Shown here: one piece after another, positions 19,842 through 29,489 of the stretch | How the letters are laid out: each line of letters begins with the position of its first letter | Numbering within the stretch: position 1 is the first letter of the stretch | Notes under the pieces: model-generated | The model's input: the letters and a program-made list of their open reading frames with translations, nothing else | What the model was told of the DNA's origin: nothing | Databases searched by the model: none | NCBI GenBank assembly: GCA_009768925.2 | Contig: VHIT02000002.1 | Span: forward strand, 620,001 to 684,000 | Direction of reading: 5' to 3' | DNA length: 64,000 bases | DNA from: Cryptosporidium bovis | Lineage: Eukaryota; Apicomplexa; Conoidasida; Eucoccidiorida; Cryptosporidiidae | Position numbers and translations under genes: made by a program

Positions 19842-21923
19842 ATGGAAATTAATGATATTATTCGGGTTTTATATACTGGACTTCTAAATAAAGAGATCAT
19901 AAGTGAGAGTAAGGAATTTAATGGGAATAGTTTGATTAAAAAAATATTTTTGGATGATGAATTCAACGTTTCAGATAAAAAAACGGATGACTTTACTTCT
20001 TTATATTTAACTGATATTGAAGGTCTGGATATTTTCAATGATAGATTGGTATTATTTCTTGATGGATCTCCACATAACCTAAGATTGTTAATTACCTATT
20101 TGATAGATTTTTTTATGAGTTACTTTGAGTCTTTAAAGCATAAAAAGGTCTATCTGGGATTTACAGAAAAAAACCAATCATTGAAACTTGATTTACCACC
20201 TATCCCATATATCGATGGTTGCAAGGATTTTCTTTATTTGTTTAATCTTAAGTTGCTATGTAATTATAACATGAACTACAAAGACTGGGTAGAAATATTT
20301 TTTAAATTGGATATTCTTCTAAGAGATAGGAATATGGGCTTAAGTGTTATGCGATTTAAATCTTATAAAACTGTTGACTTTTCTATCATAAAATTCGGTG
20401 ACTTTTCTACAAATGATCATGATAAAATATCAAATAGTTATTTGAATATATTGCAGAATGACAATATTATTCAAAATTTTCCTTATATTTCACTATTGGT
20501 AAATGGATTAAAATTAATTAAAAAAATTGAAACAAAACAAGTTGGTGAAATTTACATTAAATATGCAATATCTATCTTATCGGAGGATTCCAAAAGGTTC
20601 AATGAGGGCATTGAACAAATCAAAAGTAATGTGGAAGTAAGGTTCATAACCACAATCTACTGTCTAATTTCGCTTTCAATTTATTCAAGTAGGATTGGTG
20701 ATGCTATCATCTACATTTCATGTGCACAAAGATTGCTGAGATCAAGCCAAAAAATATTTAACTCAAGTTTAATAACGATGTTGAATATTTACGTTCTCCT
20801 CACAAAGCTTCATGTCCTACTAAATGCTGTAGAAGAAAGAGAGAATTCCATTTTTAACTCTGTCCCTGTAAATAAGGTTACTAGTTTGAACCTACTTGTT
20901 ACTAATACGTTTTTGGATATACGAAACGAGGTGGTGAAAAACTCAAGAAAAATGAATAGTTTGCAGTGCACAAAATTACTGAAGCATATTACTGATTACA
21001 CAAATTATATATTTGAAAATTTTCCAATAATGTTTCCTCTAAATAGAGGAAATGAAGGCCTATTCAACACCAAAATTACTGCAATATATGATCTTTGTTT
21101 ATCGAAGACAAGGACAATCCACTCAGTCCAAACCGGACCTCAAATCCTGATGCAGGTACATGATTTATTTTCGTTTCTAATAAGAGAAAAAATATGTTTT
21201 AAAAACAAAGATATGGAATTAAGAGTTCACTCGATTATTTGCTGGGAAAATATAATTCCTAACATACTGCTTGGAATGTCCGATGAAGTTACATTTGACT
21301 ATCGTAAAGAGTCCTCTAATTTATATTTCATTCAATTAGCAGGACACCTGATGAACTACACAAAACTCATATATGAAGTACCTATAGAAGAAAGCATGTA
21401 TTCTCTGAGTAGGTGTGATTTTGCAGAAATATACCTATTTATTGCTCTTTATTTATACCTTGGGAAAGTCGATATTGTGAGATCAGGTGAATTCATAAAA
21501 TATGCTAAGGACACATTAAATCCATGCAATTGCTCATTTGAAGTCTGCTCAATTCAATGCATTATATTATACTTAGAGCTTATAATTTCCCTAAGGAATT
21601 CATCAGATGAAGCCAAGATAGAATCTACTTTGATAGACATGGTGAATTTTGGTAAAAAATCATTATATTTCATGCCTCCGAAGGAAAAAGAAATAAATCA
21701 TAGGAGAAAACTGGTTAATTACAGTACAATACAGGGATATACCCTACTTTCTTTATTAAGAAATGATTGTAATCTACTAAGCAATGAGGAGCTTGAGTTT
21801 CTAATCAATACCAAAGATCAAAATGAATCTGATGAATCAAACGAATTGTCTTCAGAAGGCAATCCAATCATATCAAACTACTTGAATATTGCCGATTGCA
21901 TGAAAGTAGTGTTAGGGCAGTAG
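19842..21923 (+). CDS. Conserved-looking helical protein of unknown function
   Basis: The 693-residue protein is rich in Leu, Ile, Asn and Ser, with many amphipathic helices of TPR/HEAT flavour but no motif I can name. The stretch TRTIHSVQTGPQILMQVHDL (about 426-445) and the following Leu/Ile-rich helices look the most constrained. No signal peptide or clear membrane span is visible. The frame is open back to 19827, but the first ATG is at 19842. A CAG just before the ATG (19836-19838) could be a splice acceptor, leaving a small chance of an upstream exon. The scaffold-like composition suggests a complex subunit; I cannot say which. Confidence 0.8.
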   Translation: MEINDIIRVLYTGLLNKEIISESKEFNGNSLIKKIFLDDEFNVSDKKTDDFTSLYLTDIEGLDIFNDRLVLFLDGSPHNLRLLITYLIDFFMSYFESLKHKKVYLGFTEKNQSLKLDLPPIPYIDGCKDFLYLFNLKLLCNYNMNYKDWVEIFFKLDILLRDRNMGLSVMRFKSYKTVDFSIIKFGDFSTNDHDKISNSYLNILQNDNIIQNFPYISLLVNGLKLIKKIETKQVGEIYIKYAISILSEDSKRFNEGIEQIKSNVEVRFITTIYCLISLSIYSSRIGDAIIYISCAQRLLRSSQKIFNSSLITMLNIYVLLTKLHVLLNAVEERENSIFNSVPVNKVTSLNLLVTNTFLDIRNEVVKNSRKMNSLQCTKLLKHITDYTNYIFENFPIMFPLNRGNEGLFNTKITAIYDLCLSKTRTIHSVQTGPQILMQVHDLFSFLIREKICFKNKDMELRVHSIICWENIIPNILLGMSDEVTFDYRKESSNLYFIQLAGHLMNYTKLIYEVPIEESMYSLSRCDFAEIYLFIALYLYLGKVDIVRSGEFIKYAKDTLNPCNCSFEVCSIQCIILYLELIISLRNSSDEAKIESTLIDMVNFGKKSLYFMPPKEKEINHRRKLVNYSTIQGYTLLSLLRNDCNLLSNEELEFLINTKDQNESDESNELSSEGNPIISNYLNIADCMKVVLGQ

Positions 21924-22006
21924 TTTCTTCTGCATAATATTTGACAACCTCTGGCTGTTACCTATAGTTCGGCTGACCGTTGGTTTTTGATATCTATGCA
22001 TGAACC

Positions 22007-23581
22007 CTAAGTGGGGTATTCGTTACTCCAGTTTCTCGGGTCTTCTGCTACCTGATAGTACTGATAAGATTGTGGATTTTGGTCTCTGTTTTGAAAATAA
22101 TAAACACTATTATGGCTACCCCCATTGTATGGGCGATTAGAAATGGGGTAATTTTTTGGGAATCCCAAATTATGGTATTCATTAAATCTTGATCCATCGT
22201 AGACGAAATATTCCTTATTTTGAATGTGCTGGTTTAAATCGACTTCCCTTACTACAAATTCCCCAGTGTTAACTTCATATTGTGTAATTTCACTATGAAA
22301 CATTGGATTTGTATTTAAAGAGGTTTTAATATCATATTGGCCTTTTGGAATGTTTAATTCCATATTTTGTTGGAAGTGAATATCGCGTTCATTCATAGGA
22401 TAACTGTAAAAATGATTGGTTTGATAGTTCATGAATAATGGGTTTTCAACAACTTGTACAAGGTTGTGGTTGCTTCCGTAGTTATAGTCGCTATTAGGGA
22501 TGTTTGGTTTAGTAATACATCTGGGTTGAAACTCCTTTGCATTCGGATTAAATGAAAAATTGGTTTTTGAACTCGCCTTTTTATTGGAGTTTTTATCCTC
22601 TTCATTTTGACTGGCCACTTTAATAGGAATGTCGTTGCACCTATCTTCAACAACTTCACTTGTTTTAGGCACTATATTTTTATCATCTGTCTCCCTATAT
22701 ACAGAACTGAAATGCATCTCCTCATCATCCACTGTCTTTAGCCCGTCAGTATCATTTTCAACAAAGTAAATGTGGTTTTTTCTCTGATTGCTCTCAATTT
22801 CCTTCGCAAGTAGTTCAGCCTTCTTTTTTTCTTCTTCTGATATATCATCGTAATTCAACGGTGTTGTATAAAGCGTCTCATCATAGGTGCCTTCAACGCC
22901 AAATTTAATGCGATTTTCTTCGAATTGATCCCAATTTGTTACAGGGGTTTCACCAAGCACATCTTCAATTACCTCAGTATAGTTTTCCTCGGAGACCCAA
23001 GGTTGTAAAGCTCTCTCAGTAATCGTTTCTTGTGTCTGACCTATTTCAACATCTGTTTTAAACTGATCTTGTGATTTAGACTTGATAGCCTTTTCACTCG
23101 AAATGTCTTCGAAAGATGTCTGTACTCCATTGATGTTTGTTGTAAAAAATCTGCTGACGGATTGAAGGGGGAAAATTTTGTATTTCTCAATAGGAATGGA
23201 ACGCTCATCTGAGAAGATATCGAATATTCTTACACAATACTGAATACAAATAAATATTTCATTGTCTCTCGTGTCTAAAGACTGGAAAATCCCACGATAA
23301 AGTTTACCATCGTTCAACTTCAGTTCTATTTCGTTTCCTATTAGAATTAGAAGAAATACTGCAAATTCTGCCCTGGTATCGTCATTAGTTCCATTAGGTT
23401 CCTTGAAAGAGTTCGATAATGAATTTACTATCTCTACTTCAGTTTTTTGAGTCGTTCTGAAGTTGATTTTCTTGTTTAATTTCGGGTTATGAGTCACAAT
23501 GCTTTCCAAGGGTTGCTCTAATACATTATTAAGTTTGTGGCTATTCGAACCTTTAAGTTCAATTGGTTTTCTCTGTTTCAT
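22007..23581 (-). CDS. ATXN2: Ataxin-2 / Pbp1-like RNA-binding protein
   Basis: Three ataxin-2 hallmarks occur in order in 524 residues: an Sm-like domain (about 73-150; IGNEIELKLNDGKLYRGIFQ), an LsmAD domain (about 195-275; TNWDQFEENRIKFGVEGTYD, then DETLYTTPL) and a PAM2 motif for poly(A)-binding protein (FSFNPNAKEFQPR, about 341-353). Ataxin-2 proteins control mRNA stability and translation and help build stress granules. The C-terminal 150 residues are Asn/Tyr/Gln-rich and likely disordered. TGGCGCGCCA sits 38 nt upstream of the ATG. There is no polyglutamine tract. The assignment is strong. Confidence 0.9.
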   Translation of the reverse strand: MKQRKPIELKGSNSHKLNNVLEQPLESIVTHNPKLNKKINFRTTQKTEVEIVNSLSNSFKEPNGTNDDTRAEFAVFLLILIGNEIELKLNDGKLYRGIFQSLDTRDNEIFICIQYCVRIFDIFSDERSIPIEKYKIFPLQSVSRFFTTNINGVQTSFEDISSEKAIKSKSQDQFKTDVEIGQTQETITERALQPWVSEENYTEVIEDVLGETPVTNWDQFEENRIKFGVEGTYDETLYTTPLNYDDISEEEKKKAELLAKEIESNQRKNHIYFVENDTDGLKTVDDEEMHFSSVYRETDDKNIVPKTSEVVEDRCNDIPIKVASQNEEDKNSNKKASSKTNFSFNPNAKEFQPRCITKPNIPNSDYNYGSNHNLVQVVENPLFMNYQTNHFYSYPMNERDIHFQQNMELNIPKGQYDIKTSLNTNPMFHSEITQYEVNTGEFVVREVDLNQHIQNKEYFVYDGSRFNEYHNLGFPKNYPISNRPYNGGSHNSVYYFQNRDQNPQSYQYYQVAEDPRNWSNEYPT

Positions 23582-23618
23582 TTTAGCGACTTAAGAAGTT
23601 TGCAACGCTCAAGGTGGT

Positions 23619-23628
23619 TGGCGCGCCA
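23619..23628. promoter_or_regulatory. TGGCGCGCCA palindrome upstream of ataxin-2
   Basis: A perfect 10 nt palindrome 38 nt upstream of the ataxin-2 ATG. It resembles E2F-like GC-rich promoter elements. Binding is inferred. Confidence 0.4.
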
Positions 23629-23943
23629 CTTAACTGTTCAGAGAATAGAAAGCAAAGGAAATTAATGATTCGAGGCTTAAAGGAAGGTATTACTATCCAT
23701 AAATCGCCTAAAAGAAACCGATCCTAACCTAGTTCAATAAAATATCGTTAATATCAGTGTTGAAATATAACTCAGTTTTTGAATGAATGAAAAGAATGCT
23801 CGTATATTTGCTTCTCAAACTAATGCCTTAATAAGTGCATGATTTGTTTCAGAGTATGTGCAAAAAAGTTTAAATTGCTGTCTTTATCAAAATATCTACT
23901 TAATTTGTTAATGTTTTGAATTCAAAATGAAACGGTGCATTAG

Positions 23944-23951
23944 TGGCGCCA
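23944..23951. promoter_or_regulatory. TGGCGCCA palindrome upstream of nuclease-like gene
   Basis: A perfect 8 nt palindrome about 130 nt upstream of the ATG at 24082, similar to the E2F-like motif reported for Cryptosporidium. Confidence 0.4.
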
Positions 23952-24081
23952 TATCCTTGTTATTGCCCTCAAGCCTGGATAATTTCCCACTATTCATAGA
24001 ATAAGGTGTGCAATTAAAACGCATATACATTAATGAGATCTTTATTAGATTGTATTACATATGATATTAATATAAAAAAAG

Positions 24082-25326
24082 ATGCTCATTTTATTTATGT
24101 ATATTTTTTCACTATTGACCACTCGAGCAATTTCATTCGATGCAGATGGGCATAGTGCAATAGGTATGACAACCATTTCGGGTTTGCAACATAAGTATTC
24201 ACAAAAGTTAAAAAGGTTAATGAATGGAAAAGACATTGTGGACATTTCTGGTTGGGGTGAAAGAGTATCTCAGAAACACCCCTCAACACTTCCATTTCAT
24301 TTTCAAAGCCAAAATAGAAGTGACTTTGTTTTTAATGGAGACGGGACTATAAAGGATACAAATGGATTATTGGATAAGAATAACACTAATCATATAGGAA
24401 ACAATTGCGGTAATAATAAATATTGCCTCGTTAGAATGATAAAACATTTATTCTATCGCTTAATTGGGTCACAAAATAAAGTAGAAATAGAATATCCTAT
24501 TGGAATACAACTAACTGATTCAGACTGTGTGAAGTTTCTAATTAACTTGATAGGTGATCTTCACCAACCTTTGCACTTTGGTTTTTCTGATGATAACTTG
24601 GGGAGAGATATAAAAGGTGTAATGGTTATTAACGGAACAAACGAAAAAATTTCGCTATATGATATTTGGGAATATGGTATCACAAAAAAACTCAAGATAG
24701 AGAAGCCACATTTTTGGTTTGGAGGATGGACTCATATATTTGCTATAAGAGACTCATATGATAAGGAACTTCAACGTTGGAAGGAAATAGGAATTGATGT
24801 TGTAGATGAGTGGGCACTTGAAAGTTTTAATTTAATGTGTAGTAAAATATATTCAAACCCATTATCTAGAGAACCAATAAGTGAGAATTTTAATATTGAT
24901 TTAACATTAGAATTTGCATGGTTCGAAATTTTTAGGAACAGGATACTAATTGCAGGTGCAAGGTTGTCAATAGTTCTGAATGAAATACTCAAATATAGGG
25001 ATGGAAAAGAAAAGCCGTTTAGAGTAACGAATTCTTTACTGTTATCAAGCGACGAAGATGTCAACCATCATTTGTATGACGATAAAATTGTAAGCACTGA
25101 TTCAAAGAAATTCTCTACTGAAGTGGACATTTTTGGAAAAAAGTTCAAAATCCCAATATGGATAAAAAATTTATCAATTAATGCTTCCTTAGTAGTTATT
25201 TGCTTGATTGTTTTCTTATATATTTCAATCTTCCTTTTTAAAGACAACAATATTAGACACTTTCAATTACCGAGTACGGATGATTTTAAGAATATTCAAA
25301 TGAAAGAGACATCAATGATGGAATAA
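24082..25326 (+). CDS. S1/P1 nuclease-family membrane protein with altered zinc site
   Basis: The 414-residue protein has a signal peptide (about 1-18), a lumenal domain and a C-terminal TM helix (about 370-392) with a short tail. The fold is recognisable as S1/P1 zinc nuclease: DGHSAIGMTTI, LPFHFQSQ, FLINLIGDLHQPLHFGF and YDIWEYG. By eye several metal ligands differ from the S1/P1 pattern: the mature N-terminal Trp is absent, SWADRV reads GWGERV, HFVGDIHQPLH reads NLIGDLHQPLH, and NLHxxWD reads SLYDIWE. Family members cut single-stranded DNA/RNA and 3'-nucleotides. This copy may be inactive or use a different centre. TGGCGCCA lies 130 nt upstream. Confidence 0.85.
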   Translation: MLILFMYIFSLLTTRAISFDADGHSAIGMTTISGLQHKYSQKLKRLMNGKDIVDISGWGERVSQKHPSTLPFHFQSQNRSDFVFNGDGTIKDTNGLLDKNNTNHIGNNCGNNKYCLVRMIKHLFYRLIGSQNKVEIEYPIGIQLTDSDCVKFLINLIGDLHQPLHFGFSDDNLGRDIKGVMVINGTNEKISLYDIWEYGITKKLKIEKPHFWFGGWTHIFAIRDSYDKELQRWKEIGIDVVDEWALESFNLMCSKIYSNPLSREPISENFNIDLTLEFAWFEIFRNRILIAGARLSIVLNEILKYRDGKEKPFRVTNSLLLSSDEDVNHHLYDDKIVSTDSKKFSTEVDIFGKKFKIPIWIKNLSINASLVVICLIVFLYISIFLFKDNNIRHFQLPSTDDFKNIQMKETSMME

Positions 25327-25475
25327 TTAAAATTATGTATCAATTGCAATTTTTTTATTTATGTTGATTCTTTTATATATATTTTATTACGAAACATTTT
25401 TTTTCATATTAATACTGATTGGAGGATTTGAAAAAAGAAAACTGGCAATTTTCTTAGCTGTGATAAGTAGTGCCT

Positions 25476-27224
25476 TTATATTTCACATTTCTTCTCCAAA
25501 ATCCTTTTTATTTGACTATTTATTGCCATCTCTCTGCTAATCTCCTTAAGAATATGGCTACAGTCCCACCTTTCTAATATTACCTCGATAACGCATGCCT
25601 TGTCGGTATTATCGAGTGCATAATTTACTGATTTATAGAATTCTCCCTCTGTTTTACAGATGAAAGCTGGAATTTCTGGGAAACCAAATAGTTTTGGTAA
25701 CTTTGAATACTTCCAACGTGATATATCATTATAAACATCGTCACAAATTTCCCTCTCAATTGTGTAGCCGTCATTGTTTATTATGATTATTACTGGATTT
25801 AAACTACGTCTGAATATTGTTGATAAATCTTGGACGGTTACTTGTAAGCTGCCATCTCCTATAAAAGAAAATGTCCTTTTCTTGCTTGCAATGGATAGTC
25901 CAAGGGTTGCACCAACTGAGTAACCTATTGACCCAAAGAAACATTGTGAAAAAAATTGTGAATTCTTAGGTAACATCAATTCCAATGCACTAAATAGCGA
26001 AATTCCAGTCTCAGCCAATACATTTACTGAATCAGGGAGTGAAAATGCAATAATATCAAATATCCTTTCAATAGATAAGCTTCTTCTTGACTCTAATCCA
26101 AGCCCTTTGCTTTTTCTATGGGAGTAAATATGGTTTGCTTGAGGATATGGTGGTGTATACCCTGGGAATACAAACCGAGTCAAATCCCCTAATCTGTAAC
26201 TCTGTATCAACCCCTTTACAACGTCTTCCACATAGATATCATTGTACTCCTTGTCACCTATACTCCCCTTTCCAAGATGACAATAAATCATTGAATTTTT
26301 TGGAAATTCTTGTGTGAAAAACCCTGTATTAAAATCCATTAATTTCTCACCCAAAATAATTAAACAGTCACTTTCCTCAACATATTGCCTAACATGTTGA
26401 TCACCTTTTTTTCCAAGATAGAGACCAATGTATTGTGGATGGTGTTCATCTATTGTTGTTTTTCCCATTAGCATTGTTGTAAATGGGATTTTAGAGATTT
26501 CGAGCAACTCAATCATTAAATCAGTTTTTCGAGTTCTTAGAAATTCATATCCAACTATAAAAACTGGTTGTTTAGAATTTCTTATTAATTGTATGGCCTT
26601 TTTCATAAATGACTCAATCTCAGAGGAATTGCTCTGTCTTTCCTTGATTTTCAATGGTTCTTTTGGCATGTTAATTAATTCATTAACCATATCTGCACAT
26701 ATGCAAATGTAAACAGGTCTCGATAGATGTTTGCATTTAATTAGTGCATTGTCTATTAACTCTCCTGCAGTTTCCTTATCTGAAATCTTTACTGCCTCTA
26801 CGGTTACTTGTTCGAACATTCTCAACGTTTTCGAGTAATCAAATATTGTGTGGTGAAGTAAAGTTCCATTTTTATGGTGTTTAGTAATCGGGGCAGAACA
26901 AATATGAACTACAGGAACATCCTCTGCATAAGAGCCTGCGGCTGCATTTATTGCACTTAATTCACCTACAACAAAAGTGGTTGAAATAGCGCCAATTCCC
27001 TTTATTCTTGCATATGAATCTGCTGCGTAACCTGCATTTAATTCGTTACAGGTACCAACATATTCAATATCGTTCTCCACAACAACATTCAAAAATGAGA
27101 GGGAATAATCACCAGGAACACCAAAGATATGGTCGCACCCCAATTCTTTCAGTCTAATACAGAGGTACTTAGCTATATTTACCATCTCACTGGAATTTGA
27201 GTTTTCTGAATAATTCGAGTTCAT
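25476..27224 (-). CDS. PDC: Pyruvate decarboxylase (thiamine diphosphate enzyme)
   Basis: The 582-residue length is normal for PDC. It converts pyruvate to acetaldehyde and CO2, which alcohol dehydrogenase can reduce to ethanol. Visible active-site features are FGVPGDYSL (catalytic Asp), CNELNAGYAADSYAR (the Glu that activates the cofactor, about 61), the paired His in TLLHHTIFDYS (about 115), the ThDP/Mg motif GDGSLQVTVQDL...INNDGYTIE (about 454-485) and the final catalytic Glu in YTIE. All appear intact. Indolepyruvate or 2-oxoacid decarboxylase is the main alternative. PDC is known in Cryptosporidium and absent from animals. TGCATGCA lies about 155 nt upstream. Confidence 0.92.
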   Translation of the reverse strand: MNSNYSENSNSSEMVNIAKYLCIRLKELGCDHIFGVPGDYSLSFLNVVVENDIEYVGTCNELNAGYAADSYARIKGIGAISTTFVVGELSAINAAAGSYAEDVPVVHICSAPITKHHKNGTLLHHTIFDYSKTLRMFEQVTVEAVKISDKETAGELIDNALIKCKHLSRPVYICICADMVNELINMPKEPLKIKERQSNSSEIESFMKKAIQLIRNSKQPVFIVGYEFLRTRKTDLMIELLEISKIPFTTMLMGKTTIDEHHPQYIGLYLGKKGDQHVRQYVEESDCLIILGEKLMDFNTGFFTQEFPKNSMIYCHLGKGSIGDKEYNDIYVEDVVKGLIQSYRLGDLTRFVFPGYTPPYPQANHIYSHRKSKGLGLESRRSLSIERIFDIIAFSLPDSVNVLAETGISLFSALELMLPKNSQFFSQCFFGSIGYSVGATLGLSIASKKRTFSFIGDGSLQVTVQDLSTIFRRSLNPVIIIINNDGYTIEREICDDVYNDISRWKYSKLPKLFGFPEIPAFICKTEGEFYKSVNYALDNTDKACVIEVILERWDCSHILKEISREMAINSQIKRILEKKCEI

Positions 27225-27378
27225 TCTTGAATCCGTTAAATAGTTTATTTATAGAGTGGTTTATTAGTCCAATAACTATTGCTTTTCTCCAACAAATTTT
27301 CGATATTTTGATTTTAATGACTTAATTTTTTTTTTTAATTTCAACTCTCATTGAATTTACATGGCATGATAATTTACA

Positions 27379-27386
27379 TGCATGCA
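27379..27386. promoter_or_regulatory. TGCATGCA palindrome upstream of PDC
   Basis: A perfect palindrome about 155 nt upstream of the pyruvate decarboxylase ATG, in the 214 nt before the neighbouring gene. TGCATGCA is a known type of target for apicomplexan AP2 proteins; function here is inferred. Confidence 0.35.
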
Positions 27387-27438
27387 GAAAAGTTAACATT
27401 TAGCATGTATTGGAAAATCAAATACTTCTAAGAAATAC

Positions 27439-28638
27439 CTATTTTAGTGCTAGTTTACTATATTCAAGTTTTAACTGTTCAAATAAAATTAAATTTTCCT
27501 TGACCTTTCTAAGCACCCACGTTAATATAGAATCTAGAATAGACATAACCGAATATATCCCTCCAACAATTGCACAGAAAGATGTGACCAAGTGTGTAAG
27601 AGGAATTGATTGATGTATTCTTCTAAGGACAAATGGCTGAAAGTCATAAACGAAAAATACTCCCGGAAGTCCTGATAATTCACCTTTGCTTACATAAACT
27701 TCTTTTTCTTTTTCGGAGTATGTATATTGATTTCCGGAGAAACTCTCCCTTCCATCTCCCACGATGTACTCTGTTGGAACTAATTTAATGTAGTAATGAA
27801 ACATTTTAGTGCCTTTCTTTACCACCTTTTCAACTTTATCTAGTGGTGAACTGACGAATGGAATTTTATCAGTACCAAAAGTCAGTTCGTTAATTACATG
27901 GCTAGTGTTGAAGCCCCGAGAAATGTCATTCATATTAAATTCGTGAACATGTTTTCCATTTTTAACCGTTGCAGTTCCAAGAGCTACGTGAAAGTTTCCA
28001 GATACCTTGTTTACTTGAATCTTTCCAACTATCCTACAACCTATTTTATCTAAACACTGAGGTGATTTGTCAACAATTTCAAGATATGACCACCCCCTTT
28101 CTCTATATGCAGATTTTAACTTGTCGCAAGTATTACAACATCTATATTCGTTTGATTCTGCACCATAGCAACTTAAACACACATTTTTATTACCTTCTTC
28201 AAATGAGGGACTAGGAACCTCGTCACCGTTTATGTTAATGTGTATTTTTTTCAGTTCGCCTTTCGCATCTACTTGATTTTCACCAACATTGTCAACTGTA
28301 TCAAGAGATATTTCTTCACATCTTAGACTCGGGAATAAAATGTCCATTTTGATATCAAGTTTATTATTTAGGTTGTTATCTACATTAATATTATCGATTT
28401 TCTCTCCAAGATAGTATTTTCGTATTTCATTTAATATCAATATAAGAACAATTACATATAACAAAAAAGATATTATACTCTTGCTTGTTGACTTTACACA
28501 ATAATCATCATGAATTTTCCCATATATATCAATATTTTTGACATGTGTCTGTAGTTTCTCATTTGCTTTTGTAAGTGTTCCAACAAAAACACTACTTCTT
28601 CTCCTAAAGCTAGGTAAATGATCAAACTCAGCATTCAT
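27439..28638 (-). CDS. ERGIC3: ERGIC3 / ERV46-like ER-Golgi transport protein
   Basis: The 399-residue protein has the ERV46 layout: a short cytosolic N-terminus, TM1 (about 52-72, IISFLLYVIVLILILNEI), a long lumenal domain and a C-terminal TM (LVTSFCAIVGGIYSVMSIL). Family motifs include DILFPSLRCEEISLD, the Cys cluster CLSCYGAESNEYRCCNTC, RERGWSYLEI, GCRIVGKIQVNKVSGNFHVA, NTSHVINELTFG and PGVFFVYDFQPF. ERV46 proteins cycle between ER and Golgi with ERV41 and retrieve lumenal proteins. All family blocks are in order, so I am confident. Confidence 0.92.
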   Translation of the reverse strand: MNAEFDHLPSFRRRSSVFVGTLTKANEKLQTHVKNIDIYGKIHDDYCVKSTSKSIISFLLYVIVLILILNEIRKYYLGEKIDNINVDNNLNNKLDIKMDILFPSLRCEEISLDTVDNVGENQVDAKGELKKIHININGDEVPSPSFEEGNKNVCLSCYGAESNEYRCCNTCDKLKSAYRERGWSYLEIVDKSPQCLDKIGCRIVGKIQVNKVSGNFHVALGTATVKNGKHVHEFNMNDISRGFNTSHVINELTFGTDKIPFVSSPLDKVEKVVKKGTKMFHYYIKLVPTEYIVGDGRESFSGNQYTYSEKEKEVYVSKGELSGLPGVFFVYDFQPFVLRRIHQSIPLTHLVTSFCAIVGGIYSVMSILDSILTWVLRKVKENLILFEQLKLEYSKLALK

Positions 28639-28916
28639 ACTTGATTTTACTATTTAAATAGTGAGGAAATTTCTGTTAAATCATTGAATCTATTAATAGT
28701 AAACTTTTTTCCCGGATTTTAATAATAGTTTGTGTTTTGCCACTCAACACACTTGCACTTAGGCGCGTAATCACATGTACTAACATAGAAAAGGATTTTT
28801 AGTATTGTAAAATAGGTTTTGGCCCTAATTTTCTAAAAGTTATATTATCTTGTATTGGAGGTTAAATTGCTATGCCATACTTTTATTTTTTTAATTAATT
28901 ATAGATCCACACAAAC

Positions 28917-29489
28917 ATGTTAAAACAAGGTGATGACGATTATATAGAAGAGATTATCTATGAAAAGTTTATTGAAGATGAAAAACTAATTCAGTTCATT
29001 AAAAAATCACTTAGAATACACCTTACCAATCATTTGAAAAATGATTCTTTAAATAATATAAGTTCTAACATGAAATGTGATGCTAGTAAAACGCTTATTC
29101 TGAGAATGATTCGTGAGTTCTTAAAATGCCATGGTCTCCTGAACACTCTGGAAGTACTAGAAACAGAATGTGGCGATATCTTATATGATAACAACATTGA
29201 ATTCAATGATATAATGAAAGAATCGGAGAATTTGGATTTAACCATGGATCATAAAACAAACTTGGAAAAGCTACTTCATTGCGCAGTATACTATAAAAAA
29301 AACACCGAAATAGATGAAATCACCAACTCGGCATTGGTTGAAGCAAGTTCTTGTATCGAGTCTATGCAGGAAGAAATTAAAAATTTACATCATAATTATT
29401 TAGAGCAGGTTAATGCAACGAGAGAAATAATGGAAGAAAAGGTCAGAGAAATTGAGAAGTTTTATATGAAATCAATTGAATATAGTTGA
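28917..29489 (+). CDS. LisH-domain protein of the FOP / CEP20 (FOR20) type
   Basis: In the 190-residue protein, the segment FIKKSLRIHLTNHLKN then LILRMIREFLKCHGLLNTL then EVLETECGD (about 29-85) matches the dimerising LisH/FOP N-terminal fold of FOP, CEP20/FOR20 and OFD1-type centriolar proteins. The closest by eye is CEP20 (LIREYLEFNKYKYTASVL). The C-terminal third is a coiled coil (MQEEIKNLHHNYLEQVNATR, about 142-185). Relatives localise to centriolar satellites, centrosomes or basal bodies. It lies divergently from the ERV46 gene with a GGCGCG element between (28762-28767). A different LisH family is possible. Confidence 0.65.
   Translation: MLKQGDDDYIEEIIYEKFIEDEKLIQFIKKSLRIHLTNHLKNDSLNNISSNMKCDASKTLILRMIREFLKCHGLLNTLEVLETECGDILYDNNIEFNDIMKESENLDLTMDHKTNLEKLLHCAVYYKKNTEIDEITNSALVEASSCIESMQEEIKNLHHNYLEQVNATREIMEEKVREIEKFYMKSIEYS

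Larger units (their letters stand above)
23582..24081. other. Divergent promoter region, ataxin-2 / nuclease-like
   Basis: A 500 nt spacer between divergent genes with a GC-rich palindrome near each one (listed separately). No RNA gene or further reading frame is recognised. Confidence 0.55.
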
